Shown here piece after piece: positions 14,101 through 20,686 of a stretch of DNA of 39,612 nucleotides. The stretch comes from an uncultured Prevotella sp. (GTDB lineage: Bacteria > Bacteroidota > Bacteroidia > Bacteroidales > Bacteroidaceae): NCBI GenBank assembly GCA_905236875.1, contig CAJOQT010000076.1:1-39612 (forward strand), written 5' to 3'. The first letter of the stretch is position 1; the number at the start of each line of letters is the position of its first letter. Under the pieces are notes generated by a model. That model was not told the origin of the DNA. It worked only from the letters and a program-made list of their open reading frames with translations, and searched no databases. Both the position numbers and the translations under genes were made by a program.

Positions 14101-14596
14101 CATCTACGGGCTGGTGTCCGACCCCATCAAGCAAGGAATCAAAATCCAGTCCTTGGATGAGTTTTCCACTCTCTTCGTTCACCTGAGCGGCGCGTCGGAT
14201 ACCTCACTCATCGTAAGGCTGCTCAACCAGACCGGCAACATGGTGAAGGAAGTTCGTCCTGTCGAAGGAACGGCAGAGTTCTATTATGTCGAACCAGGCA
14301 CCTATTACCTCAGTGCCTTTAACGATGCCAATGGCAATGGTGTCTGGGACACTGGCGACTATGATGCCGACCGGCAACCGGAAGAGGTATGGTTCTATCA
14401 TGAAGCCATACAGTGTAAGGCCAAGTGGGATGTCACAGAACGTTGGAACCTGACGGGGAGGCCGCTTGATGAGCAGAAGCCTGCAGCCATCATCAAGCAG
14501 AAGGCTGACAAACAGAAGAGGCTGACGAACCGTAATGCCGAGCGTGCCGAGAAGCTTGGCATCCCTATTCCTGACAATTTAAAAATAAAAAAATAA
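11117..14596 (+). CDS. GH3-superfamily acyl-adenylating enzyme fused to an Ig-like lipoprotein
   Basis: The reading frame gives 1159 residues. Residues 1 to about 510 are a GH3 (auxin-responsive promoter family) enzyme, an acyl-acid-amido synthetase fold, with YAKSSGTTNDKSKFIPV, YNASEGFFG and ITGRTKSFINAFGEELIVDNAE. From about 514 comes a hydrophobic stretch ending in a lipobox-like MGC (Cys530). It is followed by GGWYDDTPPRI and an Ig-like domain (SVNVKAQKITIQFDEYI), a carboxypeptidase-regulatory-like segment and a Lys-rich region, typical of a separate Bacteroidetes Ig-like lipoprotein. No stop and no ATG, GTG or TTG start separates the halves. The junction is a CTTTTAC-type repeat array, so this looks like two neighbouring genes joined by the repeat. 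If translated as one protein, the enzyme would be cytoplasmic and the Ig part periplasmic. The substrate acid is unknown. A REP-like element is translated in frame near residues 310-335. Confidence 0.8.
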   Translation: MSLTSIVRHTFTSRMKELERHQNEGEQLQRQVLAHLLQEAKDTEYGRKHLFEQAKSYDDFVKHTPINTYEDLKGDIDRMRHGERDVLWPGRVRWYAKSSGTTNDKSKFIPVSNEGLQKVHYAGGRDSVALYLRNNPQSRIFDGRSLILGGSHTPNYNLPGSLVGDLSAILIENINPLANLVRIPKKKTALLSDFEIKRDRIAREALNKNVTNISGVPSWMLSVLNRVMELSGKTHLEEVWPNLEVFFHGGVAFTPYRKQYEELITSPNMHYMETYNASEGFFGIQDDPADKSMLLMLDYGVFYEFIEAPLGLPDRGMNGLSESFSPPSGELEGAIPLWAVEKDKNYAMIISTSCGLWRYMIGDTIRFTSTNPYKFVITGRTKSFINAFGEELIVDNAEQGLAYACQQTGAEVLEYTAAPVFMDTNAKCRHQWLIEFSKAPADLQQFASLLDRRLQEVNSDYEAKRYKDITLQHLELIQAPPGLFNDWMRQRGKLGGQNKVPRLSNSREHIEQLIKLLPLYLLTILLFMGCARMGNPDGGWYDDTPPRIIGSTPQDRSVNVKAQKITIQFDEYIKIEDASNKVVISPPQIEPPEIKAAGKKIVVELIDSLIPNTTYTIDFSDAIVDNNEENPLGNYTYTFSTGEQIDTFEVSGTVLNAEDLEPIKGIMVGLYNDLSDSVFKTKPLQRVSRTDGRGRFVIKGVAPGTYRAYALQDADGDYVFNQQSEMIAFSHQTFEPSSKPDIRQDTIWRDSLHIDSIMRIPYIHYYPDNLILLAFNQVQTNRYLLKWDRSSPERFRMFFSYGNPELPRIRGFNFNSDSAFIVEYNAKRDTITYWLRDTALVNQDTLHMELQYLISDSTGALVTQTDTIYAMPKLSYEKRQKELQKEMEKWLKDQEKKKKRGQHYDSIYKVAPLKPQWSNMSSMAPDKNVLVSFSTPLARLDTSAIHLYTKVDSLWYRTPFEFAPKDSLPRTYELRAEWRPQTEYSLEVDSAAFEDIYGLVSDPIKQGIKIQSLDEFSTLFVHLSGASDTSLIVRLLNQTGNMVKEVRPVEGTAEFYYVEPGTYYLSAFNDANGNGVWDTGDYDADRQPEEVWFYHEAIQCKAKWDVTERWNLTGRPLDEQKPAAIIKQKADKQKRLTNRNAERAEKLGIPIPDNLKIKK
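12039..12127. repeat. Double REP-like GC-rich element inside the GH3 domain
   Basis: Two palindromic blocks: CCCCCTCGG...CCCCGATAGGGGG, and CTCCCCCTTCAGGGGAG followed by TTAGAGGGGG. The second is nearly the same as the intergenic copy at 5534. It is translated as APLGLPDRGMNGLSES and FSPPSGELEGAIP between the conserved FYEFIE and IPLWAVEKDKNYAM. Confidence 0.72.
12662..12697 (+). repeat. CTTTTAC-type array at the GH3-lipoprotein junction
   Basis: Degenerate units CTTTTAC, CTTTATAC, CTTTTAACT, ATTTTACTTTT. It encodes the hydrophobic core LLPLYLLTILLF immediately before MGC. The same unit type occurs at 35960-35998. Confidence 0.7.
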
Positions 14597-14616
14597 AAGA
14601 ATAAAAAAATAAAAAA
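14577..14616 (+). repeat. AATAAAA-type array over the fusion gene's stop codon
   Basis: Units such as AAATAAAA, AATAAAAG and AATAAAAAA run across the last codons and stop of the GH3-lipoprotein gene. They are the approximate reverse complement of the TTTATTTC/TTTATTC array at 14731-14769. Confidence 0.65.
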
Positions 14617-14696
14617 CACGGTGGAGCTTTAAACTATTAGTACAAAAAAAGGACTAATATAGTAAAAGCAATTATTAACTTAAAAAGAGACGCATT

Positions 14697-15539
14697 ATGA
14701 ACAAGAAGATAATAGACAAGAAGGTCCGTCCTTTTTTATTTCTTTATTTCTTTATTCTTTTATTCTTTAGCTCTTCGTCTGTCCAGGCCCAGTGTGGCAT
14801 TGCCAATACAGCCTTCCAGTCGGGCGAGTTCCTCTCTTACGACCTCTATTTTAACTGGCAGTTTGTCTGGATGAAGGTAGGTACAGCCTCCATGTCAACT
14901 GTCAAGTCGCGCTATCAGGGACAGGATGCCTACCGCAGCAGCCTCATCACCCGTGGTAACAGCAAGCTCGACAATGTCTTTATCATGCGTGACACCCTGC
15001 TGACTTACAGTACGCTCGACCTGGCACCGCTCTACCATCGCAAGGGAGCCGAAGAGGGTGACCGTTACTATGTCGATGAGCTTTGGTACACCTATCCCAA
15101 CGGACAGTGTCACCTGCGCCAGCATGAGCTGACCAGCAAAGGCAAGCACAACTGGAAGAATACCGACCCGGGACATTGTGTCTATGACATGATGAGCATC
15201 TACCTGCGGGCACGCAACTTCGATGCTGCCTCGATGAAGAAAGGGCAGAAGATCGTGCTGCCCATTGCCAATGGACACAAGTTGCAGGACACATGGCTCA
15301 TCTATCAGGGCAAGGAAGTCATCGAGATGAAGAACAAATCGACAAAGTACCGCTGCCTCGTCATGTCATTCTATGAGCGTGAAGACGGTGAGAGCAAGGA
15401 GATTATCCGTTTCTTTGTTACTGACGATGCCAACCACATCCCCGTTCGTCTTGACATGTTCCTGAAGTTCGGCTCCGCCAAGGCCTATCTGACAGGTATG
15501 AAAGGCATCCGTTCTCCACTCACCAGCAAGGTGAAATAG
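14697..15539 (+). CDS. Exported DUF3108 domain protein
   Basis: A 280-residue protein with a signal peptide (core FLFLYFFILLFFS, cleavage near VQAQC) and a body typical of the DUF3108 family: GEFLSYDLYFNWQFVWMKVGTASM near the N-terminus and FFVTDDANHIPVRLDMFLKFGSAKAYL near the C-terminus. The family is periplasmic or outer-membrane associated and its role is not established. It starts 100 bases after the GH3-lipoprotein gene with no promoter box I can see, so it is probably co-transcribed. Its signal-peptide core is encoded by a TTTATTTC-type repeat array that can pair with the array over the previous gene's stop codon. The start codon would then lie in the loop. Confidence 0.85.
   Translation: MNKKIIDKKVRPFLFLYFFILLFFSSSSVQAQCGIANTAFQSGEFLSYDLYFNWQFVWMKVGTASMSTVKSRYQGQDAYRSSLITRGNSKLDNVFIMRDTLLTYSTLDLAPLYHRKGAEEGDRYYVDELWYTYPNGQCHLRQHELTSKGKHNWKNTDPGHCVYDMMSIYLRARNFDAASMKKGQKIVLPIANGHKLQDTWLIYQGKEVIEMKNKSTKYRCLVMSFYEREDGESKEIIRFFVTDDANHIPVRLDMFLKFGSAKAYLTGMKGIRSPLTSKVK
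14731..14769 (+). repeat. TTTATTTC/TTTATTC array encoding a signal-peptide core
   Basis: Units TTTTTTATTTC, TTTATTTC, TTTATTC, TTTTATTC, TTTAG. Translated in frame as FLFLYFFILLFFS. Confidence 0.72.
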
Positions 15540-15568
15540 GGCTAAATATGAAATAATTGCTAATTTAT

Positions 15569-15599
15569 TTTGTAGTTCGCCCAAATTGCAGTACCTTTG
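15569..15599 (+). promoter_or_regulatory. Promoter of the FKBP cluster
   Basis: TTTG (15569-15572), 19 bases, TACCTTTG (15592-15599): a full match to the Bacteroidetes consensus. It is 43 bases before the first FKBP gene. Confidence 0.7.
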
Positions 15600-15642
15600 C
15601 CGCGTTTTATAAAACTACATTATTAATAATAGGGAAAGAAAC

Positions 15643-16248
15643 ATGGATAAGGTAAGCTATGCTTTGGGTCTGGGCATTGGCCATCAGTTGTTGCAGATGG
15701 GTGCTCACGACTTGAACATTGACGACTTTGCAACAGCCATCAAGGACGTTCTGGCAGGAAATGAGCTGAAGGTGTCGCATCGTGATGCCCAGCAGATTGT
15801 TCAGGACTATTTTGCTGCCAAGGAAGAAAAGATCAACAAGGAACGTGCCGAGCAGGGCAAGGTTCACAAGGAAGCCGGCGAGAAGTATCTGGCAGAGAAT
15901 GCCAAGAAGGACGGTGTCATCACACTGCCCAGCGGCTTGCAGTATCAGGTGTTGCAGGAAGGCAACGGCAAAAAGCCGACAGCCCGCGACCAGGTAAAGT
16001 GTCACTATGAGGGTTTTCTCATCGACGGTACCGTCTTCGACTCCAGCGTACAGCGTGGCGAGCCAGCCGTATTTGGTTTGCAGCAGGTTATCGCAGGCTG
16101 GACGGAAGGTCTGCAGCTGATGCAGGAAGGTGCCAAATACCGCTTCTTCATCCCCTATCGCCTGGCATACGGCGAAGTTGGAGCTGGCTCATCCATTCCT
16201 CCCTACGCTGCACTGATCTTCGACGTGGAGCTGATCAAGGTGATGTAG
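15643..16248 (+). CDS. FKBP-type peptidyl-prolyl isomerase, cytosolic
   Basis: A 201-residue FklB/FkpA-like protein with an alpha-helical dimerisation region (residues 1-90, MDKVSYALGLGIGHQL) and a C-terminal FKBP domain ([52 protein letters not shown]). It lacks a signal peptide, so it should act in the cytosol on folding proline-containing proteins. It is the first of three adjacent paralogues and directly follows a good promoter. Confidence 0.93.
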   Translation: MDKVSYALGLGIGHQLLQMGAHDLNIDDFATAIKDVLAGNELKVSHRDAQQIVQDYFAAKEEKINKERAEQGKVHKEAGEKYLAENAKKDGVITLPSGLQYQVLQEGNGKKPTARDQVKCHYEGFLIDGTVFDSSVQRGEPAVFGLQQVIAGWTEGLQLMQEGAKYRFFIPYRLAYGEVGAGSSIPPYAALIFDVELIKVM

Positions 16249-16252
16249 GAGG

Positions 16253-16301
16253 ATTAAACATTAAACATTAAAGATTAAGAATTAAACATTAAAGAATAAA
16301 T
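16253..16301 (+). repeat. Seven-unit heptamer array between FKBP genes
   Basis: Seven 7-base units in a row: ATTAAAC, ATTAAAC, ATTAAAG, ATTAAGA, ATTAAAC, ATTAAAG, AATAAAT. It fills most of the 74-base space between the first and second FKBP genes. Confidence 0.88.
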
Positions 16302-16322
16302 ACTTTCAAATTAAAAAACAAG

Positions 16323-17195
16323 ATGAAAAAATTTATGTTTGTAGCCGCAATGGCTATCAGTGCCGCAGCCTTTACATCGTGCGGCAACTCAACTCCCAAG
16401 GCAGACCTGAAGAACGACATTGACTCCGTCAGCTATGCTCTGGGTATGGCTCAGACACAGGGTCTGAAGGAATATTTGGTAGGTTCTCTGGGTGTTGACA
16501 CCGCTTACATTGACGAGTTTGTTAAGGGTTTGAATGAAGGCGCCAATGCTGGTGAGGACAAGAAGAAGGTTGCATACTATGCCGGTATCCAGATTGGTCA
16601 GCAGATCAGCAACCAGATGGTGAAGGCCATCAACCGTCAGTTGTTTGGGGAGGACTCTACACAGACCGTTTCCCTGAAGAACTTCATGGCAGGTTTCATC
16701 ACCGCCACCACAGGCAAGACAGGCCTCATGACTCTGGAGCAGGCCCAGGAGACAGCTAACACCAAGATGCAGGAAATCAAGAGCCAGCAGATGGAGAAGA
16801 CCTATGGTCCTAACAAGAAGGCCGGTGAGGACTTCCTCGCAGCCAACGCCAAGAAGGACGGTATCAAGGTGCTCCCCAGCGGTGTTCAGTATAAGGTCAT
16901 CAAGGAAGGTACCGGTGCCATTCCTGCCGACACCTCCCTGGTAAAGGTTCACTACGAAGGTCGTCTCATTGACGGTACAGTATTCGATAGCTCTTACAAC
17001 CGCAATGAGCCTGCCGAGATGTATGCCAACCGCGTCATCAAGGGCTTCACAGAGGCTCTGACCCGCATGCCTGTTGGTTCTGAATGGGAGGTCTATATTC
17101 CCCAGGAGCTGGCTTACGGTGAGCGTGAGGCTGGACAGATCAAGCCTTTCTCTGCTCTGATTTTCAAGATTCAACTGCTCGAAGTTAAGAAGTAA
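16323..17195 (+). CDS. FKBP-type peptidyl-prolyl isomerase, lipoprotein
   Basis: A 290-residue paralogue with a lipoprotein signal peptide ([20 protein letters not shown], lipid Cys20). It has a helical FKBP_N region with [18 protein letters not shown] and a C-terminal FKBP domain with [20 protein letters not shown] and [18 protein letters not shown]. It should be membrane-anchored in the periplasm as a folding chaperone. Its stop codon overlaps the next gene's start by one base (TAATG), so the two are translationally coupled. Confidence 0.94.
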   Translation: MKKFMFVAAMAISAAAFTSCGNSTPKADLKNDIDSVSYALGMAQTQGLKEYLVGSLGVDTAYIDEFVKGLNEGANAGEDKKKVAYYAGIQIGQQISNQMVKAINRQLFGEDSTQTVSLKNFMAGFITATTGKTGLMTLEQAQETANTKMQEIKSQQMEKTYGPNKKAGEDFLAANAKKDGIKVLPSGVQYKVIKEGTGAIPADTSLVKVHYEGRLIDGTVFDSSYNRNEPAEMYANRVIKGFTEALTRMPVGSEWEVYIPQELAYGEREAGQIKPFSALIFKIQLLEVKK

Positions 17196-18190
17196 TGAAA
17201 CATTCGATGTATATCCTGGCACTCATTCTCGTAATGAGTGCCTCTTTTGACTCTGCCAGTGCACAGAGCAAGAAAAAGAAGAAGGTAACAACGCCAGAAG
17301 AGCCTGTTGCCGAAGTTGTTACTCCCGTGGTCAGCCGCATCGACTCTGTGAGCTATGCTGCCGGCATGAACTATACCATCGGTCTCATTCCCTACCTGAC
17401 TCGTCAGGCCGGTGTCGATACTACCAAGATGGCCGACTTCATCCGTGGATTCCGTGAGTACCTGTTGCATACTTCTGACGAGACATTCAAGGCATACGCC
17501 GCTGGTCTCGACATTGCATCACAGGTCAACAACCGTATGTTGCCTGACGTGAAGAACCGTTTCCAAGGTACTCAGGACTCTATCAACGTCGATATGTTCT
17601 ATCGTGGATTCATCGATGCGCTCCACAACGACACGACCGTCTTCAAGACCATCGATGGTGCAGGAGCCTTCTTCCAGGCAACCCTCGCAGAGGACATCGA
17701 GCTGCGCAATGAGAAGTTGTATGGTCCGAACCGTGATGCCGGCCGTGCCTTCCTGGCAGAGAATGCCAAGGACACCACGGTAACCGTGCTGCCCAGCGGA
17801 CTGCAGTATAAAGTGCTGACGGCTGGTACAGGCGACATCCCCAAGGCTACTGAGACTGTGAAGGTAAGGTATGAGGGACGTTTCATTGATGGTACCGTGT
17901 TCGACAGCTCTTCACGTCACGGTGACGCACCCGTTTCACTGCGTGCCAACCAGGTCATCAAGGGTTGGACTGAGGCTCTGACGCTGATGCCCGTAGGCAG
18001 CAAGTGGACGCTTTACATCCCCTATGAACTGGGATATGGCGAACAGGAACAGGGTCAGATCAAACCGTTCTCTGCACTCGTCTTCGACGTGGAACTGGTA
18101 GAGATCGAAGGTCGTACACCGGCTGAGACTCCAGCAGCAACACCTGCCGCTCCAGCCAAGAAAAAGGCCGCTAAGAAGAAGAGAAAGTAA
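17195..18190 (+). CDS. FKBP-type peptidyl-prolyl isomerase, secreted, with basic tail
   Basis: The third paralogue, 331 residues, has a cleavable signal peptide (cleavage near SASAQS) followed by a Lys-rich patch. FKBP_N lies at roughly residues 45-190 and the FKBP domain ([36 protein letters not shown]) at 200-305. A C-terminal Ala/Pro tail ends in AKKKAAKKKRK. The basic tail is absent from the other two and might bind an anionic surface or nucleic acid, which is only an inference. It overlaps the preceding gene by one base. Confidence 0.92.
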   Translation: MKHSMYILALILVMSASFDSASAQSKKKKKVTTPEEPVAEVVTPVVSRIDSVSYAAGMNYTIGLIPYLTRQAGVDTTKMADFIRGFREYLLHTSDETFKAYAAGLDIASQVNNRMLPDVKNRFQGTQDSINVDMFYRGFIDALHNDTTVFKTIDGAGAFFQATLAEDIELRNEKLYGPNRDAGRAFLAENAKDTTVTVLPSGLQYKVLTAGTGDIPKATETVKVRYEGRFIDGTVFDSSSRHGDAPVSLRANQVIKGWTEALTLMPVGSKWTLYIPYELGYGEQEQGQIKPFSALVFDVELVEIEGRTPAETPAATPAAPAKKKAAKKKRK

Positions 18191-18228
18191 ATTTTTGCAG
18201 CCAAAAACGCATTTTTCGTTGCAAAATG

Positions 18229-18259
18229 TTGCTGGTTTCGTCAATTTTATTTACTTTTG
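18229..18259 (+). promoter_or_regulatory. Promoter of the Lrp/AsnC regulator gene
   Basis: TACTTTTG at 18252-18259 is a -7 match, and TTGC at 18229-18232 is a weak -33 box 19 bases upstream. It excludes the longer reading frame that starts at 18195 and supports the ATG at 18282. Confidence 0.55.
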
Positions 18260-18281
18260 CTTGCGTAAATCAACAAAAGCA

Positions 18282-18743
18282 ATGGATAAAATTGATAATC
18301 TTGACAAAAAGATACTGAGCATTCTCTCGAAGAATGCACGTATCCCCTTCAAGGATGTTGCTGCCGAATGCAACGTTTCACGTGCAGCCATCCATCAACG
18401 CGTACAGCACCTCATCGAGGGTGATGTCATCATGGGTAGCGGATTCGATGTGAATCCTAAGAGTTTGGGTTATACCACTTGTACCTATGTTGGCATCACC
18501 CTTGAGCGTGGTAGCATGTATAAGAACGTGGTAGAGCGCCTGCAGCACATCCCGGAGATTGTGGAGTGTCACTTTACTACAGGACCTTATACCATGCTCG
18601 TCAAGCTGTATGCCCGTGACAACGAACAGCTCATGCACCTGCTCAACGGACAGCTGCAGGACATTCCTGGCGTGGTGGCTACTGAGACGCTCATCTCGCT
18701 CGAGCAGAGCATCAAGCGTGAGATTCCTGTAACGGTGGAGTAA
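18282..18743 (+). CDS. Lrp/AsnC family transcriptional regulator
   Basis: A 153-residue feast/famine regulator. The N-terminal winged helix-turn-helix (DNLDKKILSILSKNARIPFKDVAAECNVSRAAIHQRVQHL) is followed by the RAM ligand-binding domain (residues ~68-140, with HFTTGPYTMLVKLYARD). These proteins sense amino acids as dimers or octamers. The start at 18282 lies just after a promoter box. The 29 residues that could be added from 18195 are not Lrp-like. The downstream peptidase fusion begins 35 bases later and is a plausible target or partner. Confidence 0.93.
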   Translation: MDKIDNLDKKILSILSKNARIPFKDVAAECNVSRAAIHQRVQHLIEGDVIMGSGFDVNPKSLGYTTCTYVGITLERGSMYKNVVERLQHIPEIVECHFTTGPYTMLVKLYARDNEQLMHLLNGQLQDIPGVVATETLISLEQSIKREIPVTVE

Positions 18744-18778
18744 TTCATCATGCATAATTAGCTATTGGGAGTTGGATT

Positions 18779-20629
18779 ATGAGTAACAGGTTTGATTGGC
18801 AGGCACAACTGGCTGGTGCCTATTCGAGTTTCCCGGAAGCAAAGCACAAGCCCGTCATCGGTATCACGGGCAATTATGCCGAACCCGACTGTACGCTGTC
18901 TGAAGCATATTACAAGTCCGTCCAAAGGGCAGGGGGCATACCCGTTGTCATTCCCCCGTTGAACGATACGGATGTCATCATCAATACCCTTGAACACATC
19001 GATGGACTGCTGCTCAGTGGCGGTGCTGACTTCAACCCTCTCTATGGCGGCGAAGAGCCGTTGCCCCGTCTGGGGAATATCAACAACGAACGTGACCTGC
19101 CAGAGTTGCTTATTACTCAGCTGGCATACAACCGCCAGATACCCATCCTTGGCATTTGTCGAGGCATCCAGACTTTGGCTATGGCCCTCGGCGGTCAGGT
19201 GGTGCAGGACATAGAAAGTGAAAAGGGGAAAGTGAACAGTGAGAATTCTGTTGCCGTCATCAAGCATTCGCAGAATGCGCGACGTTCAGAACCCACCCAT
19301 TCCGTTCTTGTCGATCCAGACTCCATCCTCTATCATATCTATAAGGAGCAATTGCTCCCCCTCTCTACGGAGGACGCAGATAAGAGGCGCCTTCTCGTCA
19401 ACTCCTTCCACCATCAGGCGGTCAAAGACCCAGGTAAGCGCTTCCGTGTGACAGCCCGTGCCAAAGATGACGTCATCGAAGCCATCGAGAGTCGTGAGTT
19501 CAAGAGCATCATGGGTGTTCAGTGGCATCCGGAATGTCTCGAAGACGGTTTACCGCTGTTCCTGTGGCTTGTCAAACAGGCCGCCCACTATCGTGAGACC
19601 AGCTCCCTGCATGAGCGTATCCTAACCCTCGACACCCATTGCGACACGCCGATGTTTTTTCCTCAAAACATCAACTTCGGCTGTCGTGACTCCAAGATAC
19701 TTGTCGATTTACACAAAATGACTGAAGGCCGTCAGGATGCTACCATCATGGTAGCCTACTTGCCGCAACCAAAGATTGGCGAGACTTTCTCGTCATTGGT
19801 ACGGCCAAACTTCAACTCTCAGATTTCAGACCTCAAACCTCAAACCTCAAACCTCAAACCTTCAGAGTATGCCGACCTTATCTTTGACGAGATAGAAAGC
19901 ATCGTTGACAAGCATAAGGACTTCCTAAGCATAGCCCGTACTCCTGCCGATCTCTACGAGGACAAGCGCAAGGGCCGTAAATCCATCATGCTTGGCATCG
20001 AGAACGGACTGGCGCTGGACGGCAACCTGCAGACACTGCGTCACTTTGCCCAACGGGGCATTGTCTATATGACGCTCTGCCACAATGGCGACAATGACAT
20101 CTGCGACTCTGCCAAGGGCTGCAATACCCATGGCGGCGTTTCGCTCTTTGGCGAACAGGTTATCCGCGAGATGAACCGTCTGGGTATCATGGTCGATATG
20201 AGTCATGCTGGCGAGAAGAGTTTCTATGATGCCCTTGACATCAGCCAGAAGCCCATTGTCTGCTCCCATAGCAGCTGTCGTGCGCTGTGTGACCATCCGC
20301 GCAACCTCACTGACGAACAGATGCGCGTCCTCGCCGAACGTGGTGGGGTGATGCAGGTAACGCTCTATCCTGGCTTCCTCCGCAAGGACGGAGAAGCTAC
20401 GGTGCTTGATGCCCTGCAGCATCTTGAACATGCCATTAAAGTCATGGGAATCGACCATGTGGGACTGGGCACCGACTTCGACGGCGACGGTGGTGTGCGA
20501 GGCCTAGCCAACTCGTCAGAAATGCTCAACTTCACCCGTCAGCTGCTCCTTCGCCGTTTCAGCGAACATGACATCCAGAAAATTTGGGGAGGTAACTTCC
20601 TCCGCGTCATGAGTCAGGTACAGCAATAA
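18779..20629 (+). CDS. Peptidase C26 and M19 membrane-dipeptidase fusion
   Basis: One 616-residue protein carries two hydrolases. Residues 24-270 are a class I glutamine-amidotransferase-like peptidase C26 (gamma-glutamyl-gamma-aminobutyrate hydrolase/PuuD type), with Cys127 in GICRGIQ and His250/Glu252 in GVQWHPE. Residues 280-616 are a zinc dipeptidase of family M19, with the metal pair in LDTHCDTP (His287, Asp289), then MLGIENGLAL, MVDMSHAGEKSF, VCSHSSCRALCDHPRN and VGLGTDFDGDGG. It could first cleave gamma-glutamyl bonds and then dipeptides, for example in glutathione or peptidoglycan-fragment recycling. No signal peptide is seen, so it is probably cytosolic. Two short tandem arrays lie in frame, one inside the C26 domain (residues ~146-157) and one in the M19 domain (~347-361). 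Neither removes a catalytic residue. Confidence 0.9.
   Translation: MSNRFDWQAQLAGAYSSFPEAKHKPVIGITGNYAEPDCTLSEAYYKSVQRAGGIPVVIPPLNDTDVIINTLEHIDGLLLSGGADFNPLYGGEEPLPRLGNINNERDLPELLITQLAYNRQIPILGICRGIQTLAMALGGQVVQDIESEKGKVNSENSVAVIKHSQNARRSEPTHSVLVDPDSILYHIYKEQLLPLSTEDADKRRLLVNSFHHQAVKDPGKRFRVTARAKDDVIEAIESREFKSIMGVQWHPECLEDGLPLFLWLVKQAAHYRETSSLHERILTLDTHCDTPMFFPQNINFGCRDSKILVDLHKMTEGRQDATIMVAYLPQPKIGETFSSLVRPNFNSQISDLKPQTSNLKPSEYADLIFDEIESIVDKHKDFLSIARTPADLYEDKRKGRKSIMLGIENGLALDGNLQTLRHFAQRGIVYMTLCHNGDNDICDSAKGCNTHGGVSLFGEQVIREMNRLGIMVDMSHAGEKSFYDALDISQKPIVCSHSSCRALCDHPRNLTDEQMRVLAERGGVMQVTLYPGFLRKDGEATVLDALQHLEHAIKVMGIDHVGLGTDFDGDGGVRGLANSSEMLNFTRQLLLRRFSEHDIQKIWGGNFLRVMSQVQQ
19214..19247 (+). 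repeat. GAAAGTG-type degenerate array inside the C26 domain
   Basis: GAAAGTGAAAAGGGGAAAGTG then AACAGTGAGAA, translated as ESEKGKVNSENS after the conserved QVVQDI. It is degenerate and could be chance low complexity. Confidence 0.45.
19822..19865 (+). repeat. ACCTCAA heptamer array inside the M19 domain
   Basis: ATTTCAG followed by four perfect ACCTCAA units and ACCTTCAG, translated as QISDLKPQTSNLKPS. The same heptamer, on the opposite strand, lies in the aminotransferase gene at 34924-34951. Confidence 0.88.
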
Positions 20630-20646
20630 CAAGAATTGGCTGTTGT

Positions 20647-20677
20647 CCCTCCCCCTCGGGGGAGCTGGAGAGGGGTC
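20647..20677. terminator. REP-like palindrome between convergent genes
   Basis: CTCCCCC-TC-GGGGGAG followed by CTGGAGAGGGG, in the 57-base space between the convergent C26-M19 and M28 genes. It belongs to the GC-rich repeat family and could act as a bidirectional terminator. A CCGTTGT heptamer follows directly at the M28 stop. Confidence 0.55.
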
Positions 20678-20686
20678 TGTCCGTTG

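Noticed and set aside
14635..14659. TATTAGT/ACTAATA hairpin as a terminator before the DUF3108 gene
   Set aside because: Only a 7-bp A/T stem with an 11-base loop and no T tract, so too weak to call.
16253..16301. CRISPR array
   Set aside because: Units are 7 bases with no spacers, and no Cas genes are near. The same holds for all other arrays in the window.
16389..17222. 277-codon minus-strand frame over the second FKBP gene
   Set aside because: Shadow of a clear FKBP lipoprotein gene. The Leu-rich translation reflects the opposite strand of Gln/Lys/Glu-rich codons.
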